Shown: positions 1 to 7,471 of the stretch, in pieces
Layout: each line of letters starts with the position of its first letter
Position numbering within the stretch: position 1 is the stretch's first letter
Virus record (IMG/VR): IMGVR_UViG_3300050821_011445
Span: 1-23,117 of that record
DNA: 23,117 nucleotides
Strand: one strand, 5' to 3'
Origin: a virus
Made by a program: the position numbers and the translations under genes
The notes under the pieces: model-generated
What the model was told of the DNA's origin: nothing
What the model saw: only the letters and a program-made list of their open reading frames with translations
Databases searched by the model: none

Positions 1-376
1 TCCTCAGAAGCGACGCCAGATTCCTGCGCCGCTGGAAGAGCAGGTTCAGGCTGTCCAGGTTCTGGTCGAAGTTCTGCCGGGCCTGATCGATGGAGGTGGG
101 GGCTGCTCCGGTGGACTGGTTGTAGGACGACACGTGCATGGTGAGAAGTCTCGTCATGGCGGTGAAGTACTGCGGGAACCAGAACTCGCCGTGCGACTGG
201 GCGAGCTGGAACATGCCGTTCGTTCCGCTGCTCGTGCTGCCGGTGGAGGAGCCGCCGCCCGTGTTCACACCGGCCCAGTCGTCCAGTCCGGACCAGGTGC
301 GGATGTCCCAGATCTTGTTCCCGGCGACGTAGTTGGACAGGGCGACCCCGTCGTACGTCCACGTCTCTGTGGCCAT
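1..376 (-). CDS. Distal tail (Dit-like) / minor tail protein, N-terminal part
   Basis: Partial gene; 125 codons are visible and it runs off the left edge. It starts at ATG 376, one base after the tape measure stop, with GGGAGG eight bases upstream. The N-terminus (MATETWTYDGVALSNYV, then IWDIRTWSGLDDW) resembles the W-T-[FY]-x-G-V-x-L opening of siphovirus distal tail proteins, which cap the tail tube and attach the baseplate. A Gly/Ser/Thr-rich stretch (about residues 40-55) separates this from a helical, Gln/Asn-rich segment ending in FQRRRN. Position directly after the tape measure gene is the usual place for Dit in phages with lambda- or SPP1-like order. The helical segment after the Gly/Ser linker is not typical of Dit, so a different minor tail protein remains possible. 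Family assignment is by position plus a short motif. Confidence 0.7.
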   Translation of the reverse strand, partial: MATETWTYDGVALSNYVAGNKIWDIRTWSGLDDWAGVNTGGGSSTGSTSSGTNGMFQLAQSHGEFWFPQYFTAMTRLLTMHVSSYNQSTGAAPTSIDQARQNFDQNLDSLNLLFQRRRNLASLLR

Positions 377-377
377 C

Positions 378-2966
378 TCAGGATCCTCCCGGGAAGTTGG
401 CGCCCATCGGAGCCTGGACGATGCCGAAGGCCGCGGTGCTCTGGAGCATCTTGGTCAAGGACTGGGAGGCGGGTTCCGGAGACGGGTTGTTGATCTGGAT
501 CGAACCCGAGGAGAACACGACGCTGGACCCTCCGGCCATGTTCCCTCCAGAGCCCACTGAAGTACCCATCTTGGCGTTCAGGGAGGCGTTTACCTTCGCG
601 GAGATGTCAGTGGTGAACTGGCTTCCGAACTGGCTTCCAACGGTCTTGGTCAGGCCTCCGAGGCTGTTGGCCACCTTGGCGTACCTGGACTCCAGGCCGT
701 TGACGAAGCCGTCGATGATCATCTGGCCCGAGCTGTAGAGGAGCGTCTTGTCCTTGGACGGCGGACCCTTCCAGGAAGTCAGCCAGTTCGTCAGGCTGCT
801 CAGCGTGGACTGCACCGAGTTGAACTCGCTCACGATGCCGTTGATGAACCCCTGGATGAGCTGGCTGCCCGCGTTCCACAGGATGCTTCCGAGGTTCCCC
901 AGCGCGCTGACGACTCTCCCCGGAAGTCCGTTGAACCAGTTGACCGCTGCGACGATTCCGTTGACCAGCGCCAGGTTGAACTGGGCCATCATCCTGGTCG
1001 CGACGGCCACCGTCTGGCCGGGCAACTGAGTCAGTGTTTGTATCGTCTGCGAGACGAATGTGACGAAGTTGGCGACCCACTGCGTGACCCAGTGGCCGAT
1101 CAGACCCCAGATGATTTTTCCGAGGGACTCGATGATTCCTTCCATCATCGTCAGGAAGCCCATCATCATTCCGCCGACAAGTGTTCCGAACCCTTCGAGG
1201 ATGTTGAGAAGCCCCTTCCAGATGAGGCCCCATTTTCCGCTGAGGATTCCCGAGAACAGCTGGAATATTCCTGCGATGATCTGGAAAAGTCCTCCGAATA
1301 TTCCTACCAGGTTCGTCATCTCGCCTTGGGCGATGAGCGTCAGCTGGGGAAGGAATCTCTTCCAGATCCCCTCGATCGTCGGCCACAGATTCGTCATGGC
1401 ATTGGTGAACTGGCTGACGTCGTGGGTGAGCTGGTCCCACAGCGGCTTCAGGTTCTTGTTCACCCAGTCGCGGAACTCCGCCGACTTGTTGTACGCGTAG
1501 ACGAAGGCGAGGCCGAGGGCCAGGATGGCGACGACGGCGATGCCGATCGGGCTGGCGATGAAGGACATCAGCGGTCCGAGCGCGGGGCCGAGCTTCCACG
1601 CGGCCACGCCGATGAGAAGCAGGTCCGCGGCGAACTGGGCCATTCCCGGGTGGGTTGCCAGGAACTTGTTGACGACCGACAGAAGTTGCAGAAGGTCGTT
1701 GAACAGGGTGTGGCTGACGCTCGCGGTGCCGAGAACTCCGACCAGCTGGGCCACGAAGAGGATGACCTGGCCCAGGATCTTCAGGATGACCGGGCCGTCC
1801 GTCTCCACGATTCCGAGGAACTTCTTGAATCCTTCGGAGGTGGATAGCTTCTGCGCCCAGTTGTCGAAGTCCTTCGTCATCTGAAGGAACCCGTTGGACA
1901 TCTTCACGCCGACCGGGAGGAACGCGTCGAGCAGCGCGGTGAGGCCCTCGATGATGTTGACGAAGCCGCCGCCCCAGTCGGTGACGAGCGTTCCCATGTT
2001 CGCGGTGGCGTCCTTGAAGAACTTCTGGAACGTCGGGTCCTTGAGCCGCGTCGAGAAGTTCAGGATGACAAGGTTGAGCGCCATGCCGAACGCGTACACC
2101 GCAGGCGTCAGGTACCCGAGAACCTGGCTGAGAAGGTGGAACGTGTCATACAGGACCATCGTCACAGGAAGCTGAATCGCGTTCTGGAAAGTGGTCAGCG
2201 CGTTCTTCATCATGACGTACCCGACCGTCACGGTCTGCATGGCGCTGTCCATGTTGTGGAACGCGGTGCTGTTGCTGTTCAGAATCGAGTAGATCTGCTT
2301 GTAAGAAGTCGCGTTCGCCAGAGCCGCGGTGGTGTTGGCGTCCAGCCCGGTGATGAGCGTGGTGATGTTCGTGTACACGGACTTCGCGGCAAGACCGAAG
2401 GCGAGCGCGGGGACGGCCATGGCGCCGAAGGCTGCGGCCATCCCCATGACGCCGCCAGCTGCCGCGATGGTGGCCGAGGCGATGGGTATGAGCAAGGGGG
2501 CCAGCGCCATGAGGGAGAACTTGAAGCCGTCCGAGGACTTCGCCACCTTGTCCAGCTTCTTCGAGGTGTCGTCCGTTGTCGCGTTGAGGGCTTTGAGCTT
2601 CGCCTCCGTGTCGGCTATTCCGGAGGTCGTCACCTTGACGTCCACGTTGTGGTCGTAGAGCTCAAGTTCGAGGATGTCGATGTAGAGCTTGTCCAGCTGG
2701 TCCTTGTCGAGGATGTCCACCTTTATTTTGGCGGTGTAGTCATGGGAGTCGATCTCGTCCAGGAACAGCTTCAGCTCATCGAGCTTGTCCATGCCGTCGA
2801 TGAGCACGGCGATGCTGATGTCCTTGTGGGATATCTCGTCGAGCTTGGCGCTGACCTCGTCGACCTTCGACATCAGCTCGTCGAACTTGTCGATGATGGC
2901 CGAGACGTCTTCGATCAGATGCTCGGGGTCGAGCGACGCTTCACCGGAGACCTCGAAATCGGCCAC
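378..2966 (-). CDS. Tape measure protein
   Basis: An 862-aa protein, the longest tail gene seen, lying directly after the tail assembly chaperone. It starts at GTG 2966, twelve bases after the chaperone extension stop, behind a near-perfect GGAGGTGA site. Residues about 10-145 are charged and Asp/Lys/Leu-rich, predicting coiled coil. Hydrophobic blocks follow near residues 150-195, 450-495 and 555-625. The C-terminal third carries repeated W-N-G / G-x-I-x-G segments and a WKGPPSKDKTLL stretch of a kind common in phage tape measures, then a Gly/Ser-rich tail. Tape measures set tail length, template tube assembly and pass into the host envelope at DNA entry. At roughly 1.5 angstrom per residue this predicts a tail of about 130 nm, an inference from the general rule. 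I saw no lysozyme or peptidase motif. Confidence 0.95.
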   Translation of the reverse strand: MADFEVSGEASLDPEHLIEDVSAIIDKFDELMSKVDEVSAKLDEISHKDISIAVLIDGMDKLDELKLFLDEIDSHDYTAKIKVDILDKDQLDKLYIDILELELYDHNVDVKVTTSGIADTEAKLKALNATTDDTSKKLDKVAKSSDGFKFSLMALAPLLIPIASATIAAAGGVMGMAAAFGAMAVPALAFGLAAKSVYTNITTLITGLDANTTAALANATSYKQIYSILNSNSTAFHNMDSAMQTVTVGYVMMKNALTTFQNAIQLPVTMVLYDTFHLLSQVLGYLTPAVYAFGMALNLVILNFSTRLKDPTFQKFFKDATANMGTLVTDWGGGFVNIIEGLTALLDAFLPVGVKMSNGFLQMTKDFDNWAQKLSTSEGFKKFLGIVETDGPVILKILGQVILFVAQLVGVLGTASVSHTLFNDLLQLLSVVNKFLATHPGMAQFAADLLLIGVAAWKLGPALGPLMSFIASPIGIAVVAILALGLAFVYAYNKSAEFRDWVNKNLKPLWDQLTHDVSQFTNAMTNLWPTIEGIWKRFLPQLTLIAQGEMTNLVGIFGGLFQIIAGIFQLFSGILSGKWGLIWKGLLNILEGFGTLVGGMMMGFLTMMEGIIESLGKIIWGLIGHWVTQWVANFVTFVSQTIQTLTQLPGQTVAVATRMMAQFNLALVNGIVAAVNWFNGLPGRVVSALGNLGSILWNAGSQLIQGFINGIVSEFNSVQSTLSSLTNWLTSWKGPPSKDKTLLYSSGQMIIDGFVNGLESRYAKVANSLGGLTKTVGSQFGSQFTTDISAKVNASLNAKMGTSVGSGGNMAGGSSVVFSSGSIQINNPSPEPASQSLTKMLQSTAAFGIVQAPMGANFPGGS

Positions 2967-2978
2967 GGTCTCACCTCC

Positions 2979-3666
2979 CTAGCTGTCCTTCTGCGTCTCC
3001 TGGTAGTACTTCTTCACCTTGTAGTACGTCCCCCACATCCGCAGCTCGCTAGAAGACAACGGTGCAGGCCTCCCGGTAAGAAGTTCCTGCACCGTCCGGT
3101 GTGTCATCTCTGCGATCTGGTAGGTGAAGAAGAGCTCGTCATCGGCGAGGAAATCGGCGCTCCCTCTTCTTCTCCGCGTCGTCGCTCATGCCGGACTTGT
3201 CGAGGATCCGGTTGGCGATCTTCGCGACGGCTCCCGCCGACTTCTGCACCAGGATGTTGTAGGTCTGGAGGTTCCCTGGAGGGCTGACGAGACCGGCGAT
3301 GATGAGCTCGCGCTCGGTGATGTCGCGGCGCATGCCGGACACCCTGGCCTGCTTCGTGTTCGCCTTGCGGCGGATGTACTTGAGCTCCTCCATGGAGATG
3401 CCCTTCACGACGACGTTCTTGCCCCACTCCTCGATGTAGAGCTTCTCCTCCGCGGTGTCGTCGACCTCGTTGAGCTCTTCGAGGGTGATGATCCCGGCGT
3501 CGTCGTGGGCGTGCGGGTCGTCTGGGGAGATACCAGGGGGCAGTTCCCCGTTCTCGTCCTCGTCGTAGTCGTCCTCGCCGTCATCGTCGTAGTCCTCGTC
3601 CTCCTCCGGCTCGTCTTCCGGAAAGTCCTTGTCGATGACGTCCTGGGGAAAAAGCGGCTGCGGCAT
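2979..3666 (-). CDS. Tail assembly chaperone, frameshifted long form (G-T-like)
   Basis: Long product predicted from the 175-aa short form by changing frame near its end. The short form stops at 3139-3141. The +1 frame stays open from 3185 to the TAG at 2979-2981 and encodes LADDELFFTYQIAEMTH, then TVQELLTGRP, SSELRMWGTYYKVKKYYQ. This has the hydrophobic and aromatic pattern of T-type extensions in siphovirus tail chaperones. No start with a good ribosome site precedes it. The simplest join is +1 slippage on Phe codon UUU (3151-3153) to UUC, giving about 228 aa (172 + 56). G and GT proteins in this family bind the tape measure protein and recruit tube subunits; GT is made at a low ratio and is absent from virions. 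A -2 shift gives the same frame and is not excluded. Confidence 0.75.
3139..3666 (-). CDS. Tail assembly chaperone, short form (G-like)
   Basis: A 175-aa protein between the tail tube genes and the tape measure gene, the standard place for the lambda G-type chaperone. The start is ATG 3666 with AAAGGG eight bases upstream; the open frame extends to 3954 but that part overlaps the tail tube gene in another frame. Residues about 13-45 are extremely acidic (long Asp/Glu runs). The rest is mixed alpha-helical (ISMEELKYIRRKANTKQ, ERELIIAGLVSPPGNLQTYN, AVAKIANRILDKSG), and it ends in a basic RERRFPRR tail. The acidic insert is unusual for the family and could help keep the hydrophobic tape measure soluble, which is inference. 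The last codons hold the proposed slippery site. Confidence 0.85.
   Translation of the reverse strand: MPQPLFPQDVIDKDFPEDEPEEDEDYDDDGEDDYDEDENGELPPGISPDDPHAHDDAGIITLEELNEVDDTAEEKLYIEEWGKNVVVKGISMEELKYIRRKANTKQARVSGMRRDITERELIIAGLVSPPGNLQTYNILVQKSAGAVAKIANRILDKSGMSDDAEKKRERRFPRR
3148..3156 (-). other. Candidate +1 programmed frameshift site (CGA UUU CCU)
   Basis: On the minus strand the chaperone reads CGA-UUU-CCU-CGC-CGA-UGA. One tRNA-Phe can pair with UUU and, one base forward, with UUC. The next zero-frame codon CCU ends in U, unusual in this G/C-ending coding DNA, so a slow A site could favour slippage. The useful window is narrow: the +1 frame opens after its own UGA (3186-3188) and the zero frame closes at 3139-3141. 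The -1 frame gives only a low-complexity Ser/Pro peptide ending at 3104. No classic -1 heptamer of X-XXY-YYZ type is visible. Position and direction are inferred from sequence only. Confidence 0.55.
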
Positions 3667-3695
3667 TTCATTCGCCCTTTGTCTCGTAGGAATTA

Positions 3696-4133
3696 TTACT
3701 GGATGGTGCGGACCGGGGTGCCGGAGTTCTGGAACTCTCCGGTCCATCCGAACGCTGCGTTCAGCGCCGACTTCTCCTCGTACTTCGTGAGGAACCCGAC
3801 GCCAGTGTAGAGCGGGCCGAGACCTGCGCCAATTCCGGTGGGGCCGTACTCCCACGCGATGGCGCTGCCCGCACCGGCCATGATGAACAGCGCGTACATC
3901 TGCGTGGTGATATTGACGTCGGCCGGACCCTGGAGCGGAATGACCAGGTCGCACAGACCGGCCACATAGCTCTTGAAAAGCTGCTTGAAAGCAGAGGCCT
4001 CCGCCTTGTCCCGGGTCATCCCGAGCGACGTCGTGTCGAGGTACTGGCTGATGGCGATGGCGGTACCGGGGGAACCCGAGGTGCCGATGTAGAAATCAGC
4101 GCGTGAGCCGTGGCTTGCAGACAGCGCGGTCAT
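3696..4133 (-). CDS. Major tail (tube) protein, short paralog
   Basis: A 145-aa protein starting at ATG 4133 with GAAGGAG a few bases upstream. It matches the N-terminal part of the preceding 252-aa gene: MTAL-ASHGS opening, a QY motif, then MTRDKAEASAFKQLFKSYVA, and near the end TKYEEKSALN. The T-R-D-x-A-E segment followed by K-x-Y-V-x-G-L is a pattern I associate with tail tube proteins of actinobacterial siphophages. It lacks the extra C-terminal domain of its neighbour. It lies directly before the chaperone gene, where the tube gene normally sits, so it may be the main tube subunit with the longer copy a minor or decorated version. The opposite assignment is equally open. Confidence 0.8.
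   Translation of the reverse strand: MTALSASHGSRADFYIGTSGSPGTAIAISQYLDTTSLGMTRDKAEASAFKQLFKSYVAGLCDLVIPLQGPADVNITTQMYALFIMAGAGSAIAWEYGPTGIGAGLGPLYTGVGFLTKYEEKSALNAAFGWTGEFQNSGTPVRTIQ
3981..4018. repeat. Diverged direct repeat inside the paralogous tail tube genes
   Basis: Positions 3981-4018 match 4773-4810 in 36 of 38 bases, a constant offset of 792 bp with no gaps. Both copies encode the conserved TRDKAEASAFKQ segment of the two tail tube genes. Flanking DNA is much less alike. This fits an old gene duplication held together by protein constraint, or refreshed by gene conversion. Confidence 0.8.
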
Positions 4134-4145
4134 CTCAACTCCTTC

Positions 4146-4904
4146 TTACTTCCTGGAGAACAGGGCGAGGAACGTCCCTGTGCCGGTCCACGTGACCCGG
4201 GTGTACTGGCGGATGGTTCCGGACGGGACGGTCCCGGCGGCCGGATAGCGGTAGGCACCGGCCACGGAGTTCGTCGGGCTCACGGTGTACCCGGACACGT
4301 TCGCGAAGGTGACGTTGTCCGCGGAGTCCTGGAGGTTGACCACGAGACTCGCCGCGTCCGAGAAGGCGTGGACGATGAGCACCCCGCCGTTCGCGGTGGC
4401 ACCGGCCGCGTTGTTCGTCGAGGAGCCCGTACCGGCGCTGCCCTGCGTCACCCAGGGGGACAGGATCAGGCCGTTGTCCAGTCCGCCGCCGGTGTTGTCG
4501 AGCTGCACTTCTGCGGCGATCAAGTTGGCGGAGTTGAGCGCCGACTTTATCTCGTACTTCGTGGAGATACCGGAGATGGACTTGGCCGGGTTCCCGAAGG
4601 CGCCGGACCCCTGGGCCCCCAAGGGGGCGTGGATCCAGTAGTTGTCCACGGCGGTCGTCTGCACCAGGAACCCGTACAGCAGCGGGTCCTCAGCCGTGGC
4701 GTTGGTCCCGTCGTAGAGTCCGGCGATGGCCACCACGCCGTCCGCGAGGCCCGCGACATAGGACTTGAACATCTGCTTGAAAGCCGATGCCTCCGCCTTG
4801 TCCCGGGTCAGCGACGGGTCGGCCTGGTTGAAGTACTGGCTGACGACCAGACCGTTCACGAGCACGTCTGTGTTGGAGCCGTGGCTGGCGAGTAGCGCGG
4901 TCAC
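4146..4904 (-). CDS. Major tail (tube) protein, long paralog with C-terminal domain
   Basis: A 252-aa protein starting at GTG 4904, which overlaps the stop of the 58-aa gene (GTGA), with AGAGGG nine bases upstream. Residues 1-130 are paralogous to the next gene: MTALLASHGSNTD, SLTRDKAEASAFKQMFKSYV, STKYEIKSALN. After a Gly/Ala/Asn-rich linker near residues 155-170, the last 80 residues form an added beta-rich domain (GGVLIVHAFSDAASLVVNLQ, DSADNVTFANVSG, then RQYTRVTWTGTGTFLALFS). Similar add-on domains occur on tail tubes of other phages, sometimes Ig-like, and project from the tube surface. I infer that this copy decorates the tail or forms a special ring. Direct evidence for either role is absent. 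Confidence 0.8.
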   Translation of the reverse strand: MTALLASHGSNTDVLVNGLVVSQYFNQADPSLTRDKAEASAFKQMFKSYVAGLADGVVAIAGLYDGTNATAEDPLLYGFLVQTTAVDNYWIHAPLGAQGSGAFGNPAKSISGISTKYEIKSALNSANLIAAEVQLDNTGGGLDNGLILSPWVTQGSAGTGSSTNNAAGATANGGVLIVHAFSDAASLVVNLQDSADNVTFANVSGYTVSPTNSVAGAYRYPAAGTVPSGTIRQYTRVTWTGTGTFLALFSRK

Positions 4905-5077
4905 TCTGCTTCACCCTCTTCCACACGCTCGATGTTCCCGTGCTCCAGCTCCAGACGGGCGGACAGCGGGCTCATGTCGTCGAAGACGTCCCCGTGCTCG
5001 ACGTGGACGTACTTCCCCGTGCGAGTGCTCGGATAGTCGATGACGTTCTTCGCCCTGTACTTGATGCTCTTCGGCAT
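4901..5077 (-). CDS. Small protein of unknown function, 58 aa
   Basis: A 58-aa gene between the tail terminator and the tail tube genes. ATG 5077 follows a strong GGAGGAG site, and its TGA overlaps the GTG start of the next gene, so it is clearly part of the operon. The sequence begins MPKSIKYRAKNVIDYPSTR and ends acidic (LEHGNIERVEEGEAE). The middle (TGKYVHVEHGDVFDD) is beta-like. No family is recognised. Small conserved proteins at this spot occur in several actinophages without known function. It could be a tail assembly helper, but nothing in the sequence shows that. Confidence 0.8.
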   Translation of the reverse strand: MPKSIKYRAKNVIDYPSTRTGKYVHVEHGDVFDDMSPLSARLELEHGNIERVEEGEAE

Positions 5078-5095
5078 TTCTCCTCCTCACACTCG

Positions 5096-5524
5096 CTATG
5101 CGCTGAAGTACTTCATGACCGCGAACTCCTGCACGTACACCGGCCGGTTGTTCGGGTCCAGCAGTTCCGGGGCCGGTGTCCCCATGGCCGTCAGCTTCAT
5201 GTAGAAGACCCCGTTGACCGTCTGGTTCACCACCGGCCTGAGCAGGTTCCAGATGGCCTTGGCGTCGCTCTCCGCCTGTCCGAAGCCCTGCGCCTCGGAA
5301 GTCCGGTTCGTGATGCGCAGCCGCGGGTTCTCCCATGCGTCGTTGTTCCCCAGCGTCCTCATCGGAGGACTTCCGGGGAGCTGGTAGACGCACACGCACT
5401 GGTCCGGCTCGGTGGGCTGCATCTCCATGAAGATGTTCCCGGTGGCAGCGTTCACCGCTGGGTCGATCCAGGTTGCCCCGAGGTTCGCCACGATGTACTT
5501 CACGATGTCCTGGACCATGGGCAT
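5096..5524 (-). CDS. Tail terminator protein
   Basis: A 142-aa protein starting at ATG 5524, just after the neck protein stop, with AGGGGTG upstream; a second in-frame ATG lies at residue 3. The sequence opens with a helix (VQDIVKYIVANLG), then alternates beta strands (DQCVCVYQLPGSPP, NPRLRITNRT), a helix (AESDAKAIWNLLRP) and a final strand pair ending VYVQEFAVMKYFSA. This alpha-beta layout and the position as last gene of the neck cluster match the lambda gpU / SPP1 gp17 / minor capsid gp11-like group. These form a ring that stops tube growth and joins the tail to the head. The family is inferred from pattern and synteny. Confidence 0.8.
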   Translation of the reverse strand: MPMVQDIVKYIVANLGATWIDPAVNAATGNIFMEMQPTEPDQCVCVYQLPGSPPMRTLGNNDAWENPRLRITNRTSEAQGFGQAESDAKAIWNLLRPVVNQTVNGVFYMKLTAMGTPAPELLDPNNRPVYVQEFAVMKYFSA

Positions 5525-5529
5525 TCACA

Positions 5530-5922
5530 TCACCCCTGAGCCAGCTCGTCCAGCTTCTTTGCCGCGAGCTCCTTGAACTTGTCCTTGGAGTTCTTCAGCG
5601 GATCCTCGACGAACTTCACCTTCGTCGGCGGCTCGTGCCGGTGCTCGTAGATCTCGTGGACGGCCTTCGCGTAGTCCACCGCGTGGTCGTCCTCCACCGG
5701 GGAGTCGCCGTACTTGATCTGCCAGCTGTCCGTCTTGTCGCCGCGCTTCAGGACTCCGGTGTCGCGCAGTGCCCCGGTGTCCTTCGGAACCTCGACCTGC
5801 GTCTGCGGGTATACCACGTCGCGCATGTGCTCGTACGTGGTGCGCTCGCAGGTGTGCCTCGACTCGTCGCGCAGGCGCACGAAGGCGTCGCGCATCTTGC
5901 CGACGTCCAGCGTGAAAGTCAT
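5530..5922 (-). CDS. HK97 gp10-like neck / tail completion protein
   Basis: A 130-aa protein starting at ATG 5922 behind GGGAGG. The opening helix (LDVGKMRDAFVRLRDESRH) is followed by VPKDTGALRDTGVL, the P-x-D-T-G-x-L-R signature of the HK97 gp10-like family. Further family-like features are a beta strand with YGDSPV, YAKAVHEIYEHRHEPPTKV, and a C-terminal helix of Lys/Leu repeats. Members lie between head and tail genes and act in neck or tail completion. Order here (adaptor, stopper, gp10-like, terminator) is the classic siphovirus neck block, which supports all four calls together. Confidence 0.9.
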   Translation of the reverse strand: MTFTLDVGKMRDAFVRLRDESRHTCERTTYEHMRDVVYPQTQVEVPKDTGALRDTGVLKRGDKTDSWQIKYGDSPVEDDHAVDYAKAVHEIYEHRHEPPTKVKFVEDPLKNSKDKFKELAAKKLDELAQG

Positions 5923-5931
5923 CGCGCCTCC

Positions 5932-6327
5932 CTACTCGAACGTGACCGTCATGACGAAGTTGTTCCCGTACTGGTCCGGGAAGGTTTTCACCAGACCCAT
6001 GCGCCGGACCGTTCCGTCGAGCTCGTCGTTCCCGGAATGGATGACGGTGATCTGCTCTTCCGCGCGGATCGGGTAGGCGTCGGTTCCTCCGATCGGAACC
6101 GTCAGGACGTAGGCGATGTACGGAAGTCCGTCCGTCGAGGTCCCCACCGTCCAGGAGGTTCTCTCGTTCGGCTGGATAAGGCAGTTGTACTGCCGCGTCT
6201 GCGACGGGTTGGTGGACAGTTGCCGCTTGCCGTACGCGTCGTGCCCCGCGTAGGTGACCACCTGGATTGTGTGGTGCATGTCCAGGAGGAAGACGCTCTG
6301 GGCGCTGATGAGCTCCGTGTTGACCAT
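5932..6327 (-). CDS. Head closure / head-tail stopper protein
   Basis: A 131-aa protein starting at ATG 6327, eight bases after the adaptor stop, with GAGG close upstream. It is mostly beta: DMHHTIQVVTYAGHDAYGKR, then TRQYNCLIQPNER, VLTVPIGGTDAYPI, AEEQITVIHSGN, and a final FVMTVTFE strand. The layout fits the SPP1 gp16 / HK97 gp9-like stopper fold, where a small barrel ring seals DNA in the filled head and docks the tail. No signature residue proves this, so the call rests on fold pattern, length near the family norm, and location between adaptor and gp10-like genes. Confidence 0.7.
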   Translation of the reverse strand: MVNTELISAQSVFLLDMHHTIQVVTYAGHDAYGKRQLSTNPSQTRQYNCLIQPNERTSWTVGTSTDGLPYIAYVLTVPIGGTDAYPIRAEEQITVIHSGNDELDGTVRRMGLVKTFPDQYGNNFVMTVTFE

Positions 6328-6334
6328 GCAGACC

Positions 6335-6802
6335 TCACGGGTAGCTGTAGAGCGGCGGGAGGTCGGCGGGCGGCCAGAACAGCGTGGACCCGGGGAAGTC
6401 GTCCTGGCCTATCTTGAAGATGTGCTGCGGCCCGCCGTTCCCGCAGTTGGTGTTCTGATACTCGATGTCGTTCACCGGGTAGAAGACGACGGACGCCCCG
6501 GACCACCTCGCCGCGGTGTTCCTGAGCGCCTCCGCCAGCGAGATGTAGAACGGAACCGCCTGACCGCGCTGAATGTTCAGCGGGCCGATGCGGGTGTTCT
6601 GAATCTTCGCCCAGTACGCCGCGATGACGTCGCAGCATTCCGCGGCGGCCAGGAAAACGTTCGACTGCTGCGTCAGCACCCAGTTTATTTCCTCGTCCTG
6701 GAGGCGGACGACACCGGCCGTCGTCACGTCGGTGTCCTGAACCAGGAACCTCACGGCGTCCTTGTTCGTCGTGCTCGGATCTCCGGAGTACGTCGCGGTC
6801 AT
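6335..6802 (-). CDS. Head-tail adaptor (connector) protein
   Basis: A 155-aa protein starting at ATG 6802 with a perfect AAGGAGGTG eight bases upstream, the strongest ribosome site seen here, which suggests high expression. The first part (TNKDAVRFLVQDTD, RLQDEEINWVLTQQSN) followed by a helical block (VFLAAAECCDVIAAYWAKIQ, then FYISLAEALRNTAARW) matches the HK97 gp6 / SPP1 gp15-like connector group, whose rings bind beneath the portal. The C-terminal 50 residues are Pro, Gly and aromatic-rich (GGPQHIFKIGQDDFPGS, FWPPADLPPLYSYP) and may be an extension specific to this phage group. It is the first of four neck genes in a row. Confidence 0.8.
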   Translation of the reverse strand: MTATYSGDPSTTNKDAVRFLVQDTDVTTAGVVRLQDEEINWVLTQQSNVFLAAAECCDVIAAYWAKIQNTRIGPLNIQRGQAVPFYISLAEALRNTAARWSGASVVFYPVNDIEYQNTNCGNGGPQHIFKIGQDDFPGSTLFWPPADLPPLYSYP

Positions 6803-6817
6803 GTGCCATCCACCTCC

Positions 6818-7468
6818 TTAGGACAGTGCGAGGAACGGGATGAAGGCGGATGGGGTCGTACCGGACAGCGTGATGGAGGCGGGCATCGTGGTCTGACCCG
6901 CCAGCGTGAACGAACGGTAGGCCGAAACCGCTCCGTTCTTGGCGAAGTTCATGGCCGAAGCGACGGTGCCGAGCTCGCCGTGCAGGGTCATCGCGGTTCC
7001 AGAGGTGGACCCCAGGAACGTGGCGATGTAGTACCCCGGCGTCAGGGCGGAAATGGCCGTCGTGAACGCCGCGTCCACGGAGACGTCCGGAGTGACACCG
7101 GTCCACGTCTGGTTCGCACTCACCGCAATCTGCGTGGCGGTGGTGTAAGTGGAGTTCAGCGAGTACAGGCCGACACCGTTGAAGTTCGTCTCAGCACCCT
7201 GCACGGTGTGCGGGATGAGACTGAGCCGGTTCGCTGGCTTTCCGGTGTTCGGAACAACGAGCAGCGCACCGTAGAGCGTCTGCGAGACGGTCAGCTGAGC
7301 CGCGGTGGTGACATCGGCCGGGTCGCACGTCCACGCGCTGATGCCGTAGTCGTCGGCGGTCGGCAGGTACGGCGAGTCCGGCGCGTTCACGATCAGGGAC
7401 CGCTGGACCTGGATGACACCGCCGCCCGCGTTCTTCTGGAAGTCGAACAGCTGCTGAGGGAACTTCAT
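6818..7468 (-). CDS. Beta-rich structural protein, probable capsid surface protein
   Basis: A 216-aa protein starting at ATG 7468; its AAGGAGGAG site overlaps the stop of the preceding gene. The first 35 residues (MKFPQQLFDFQKNAG, VIQVQRSLIVNAPDSP) look like an anchoring arm. The remainder is rich in Thr, Ser, Ala and Gly with alternating hydrophobics (ALLVVPNTGKPANRLSLIP, GYYIATFLGSTSGTAMTL, RSFTLAGQTTMPASITLSG), typical of beta-sandwich virion proteins. There are few charged residues and no enzyme motif. Located between capsid and connector genes, it could be a head fibre or decoration protein. No specific family is recognised. Confidence 0.75.
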   Translation of the reverse strand: MKFPQQLFDFQKNAGGGVIQVQRSLIVNAPDSPYLPTADDYGISAWTCDPADVTTAAQLTVSQTLYGALLVVPNTGKPANRLSLIPHTVQGAETNFNGVGLYSLNSTYTTATQIAVSANQTWTGVTPDVSVDAAFTTAISALTPGYYIATFLGSTSGTAMTLHGELGTVASAMNFAKNGAVSAYRSFTLAGQTTMPASITLSGTTPSAFIPFLALS

Positions 7469-7471
7469 CTG

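Noticed and set aside
3104-3427. -1 frame continuation of the tail chaperone
   Set aside because: It gives only a Ser/Pro-rich peptide ending at 3104 and has none of the T-like features found in the +1 frame; no -1 slippery heptamer is visible.
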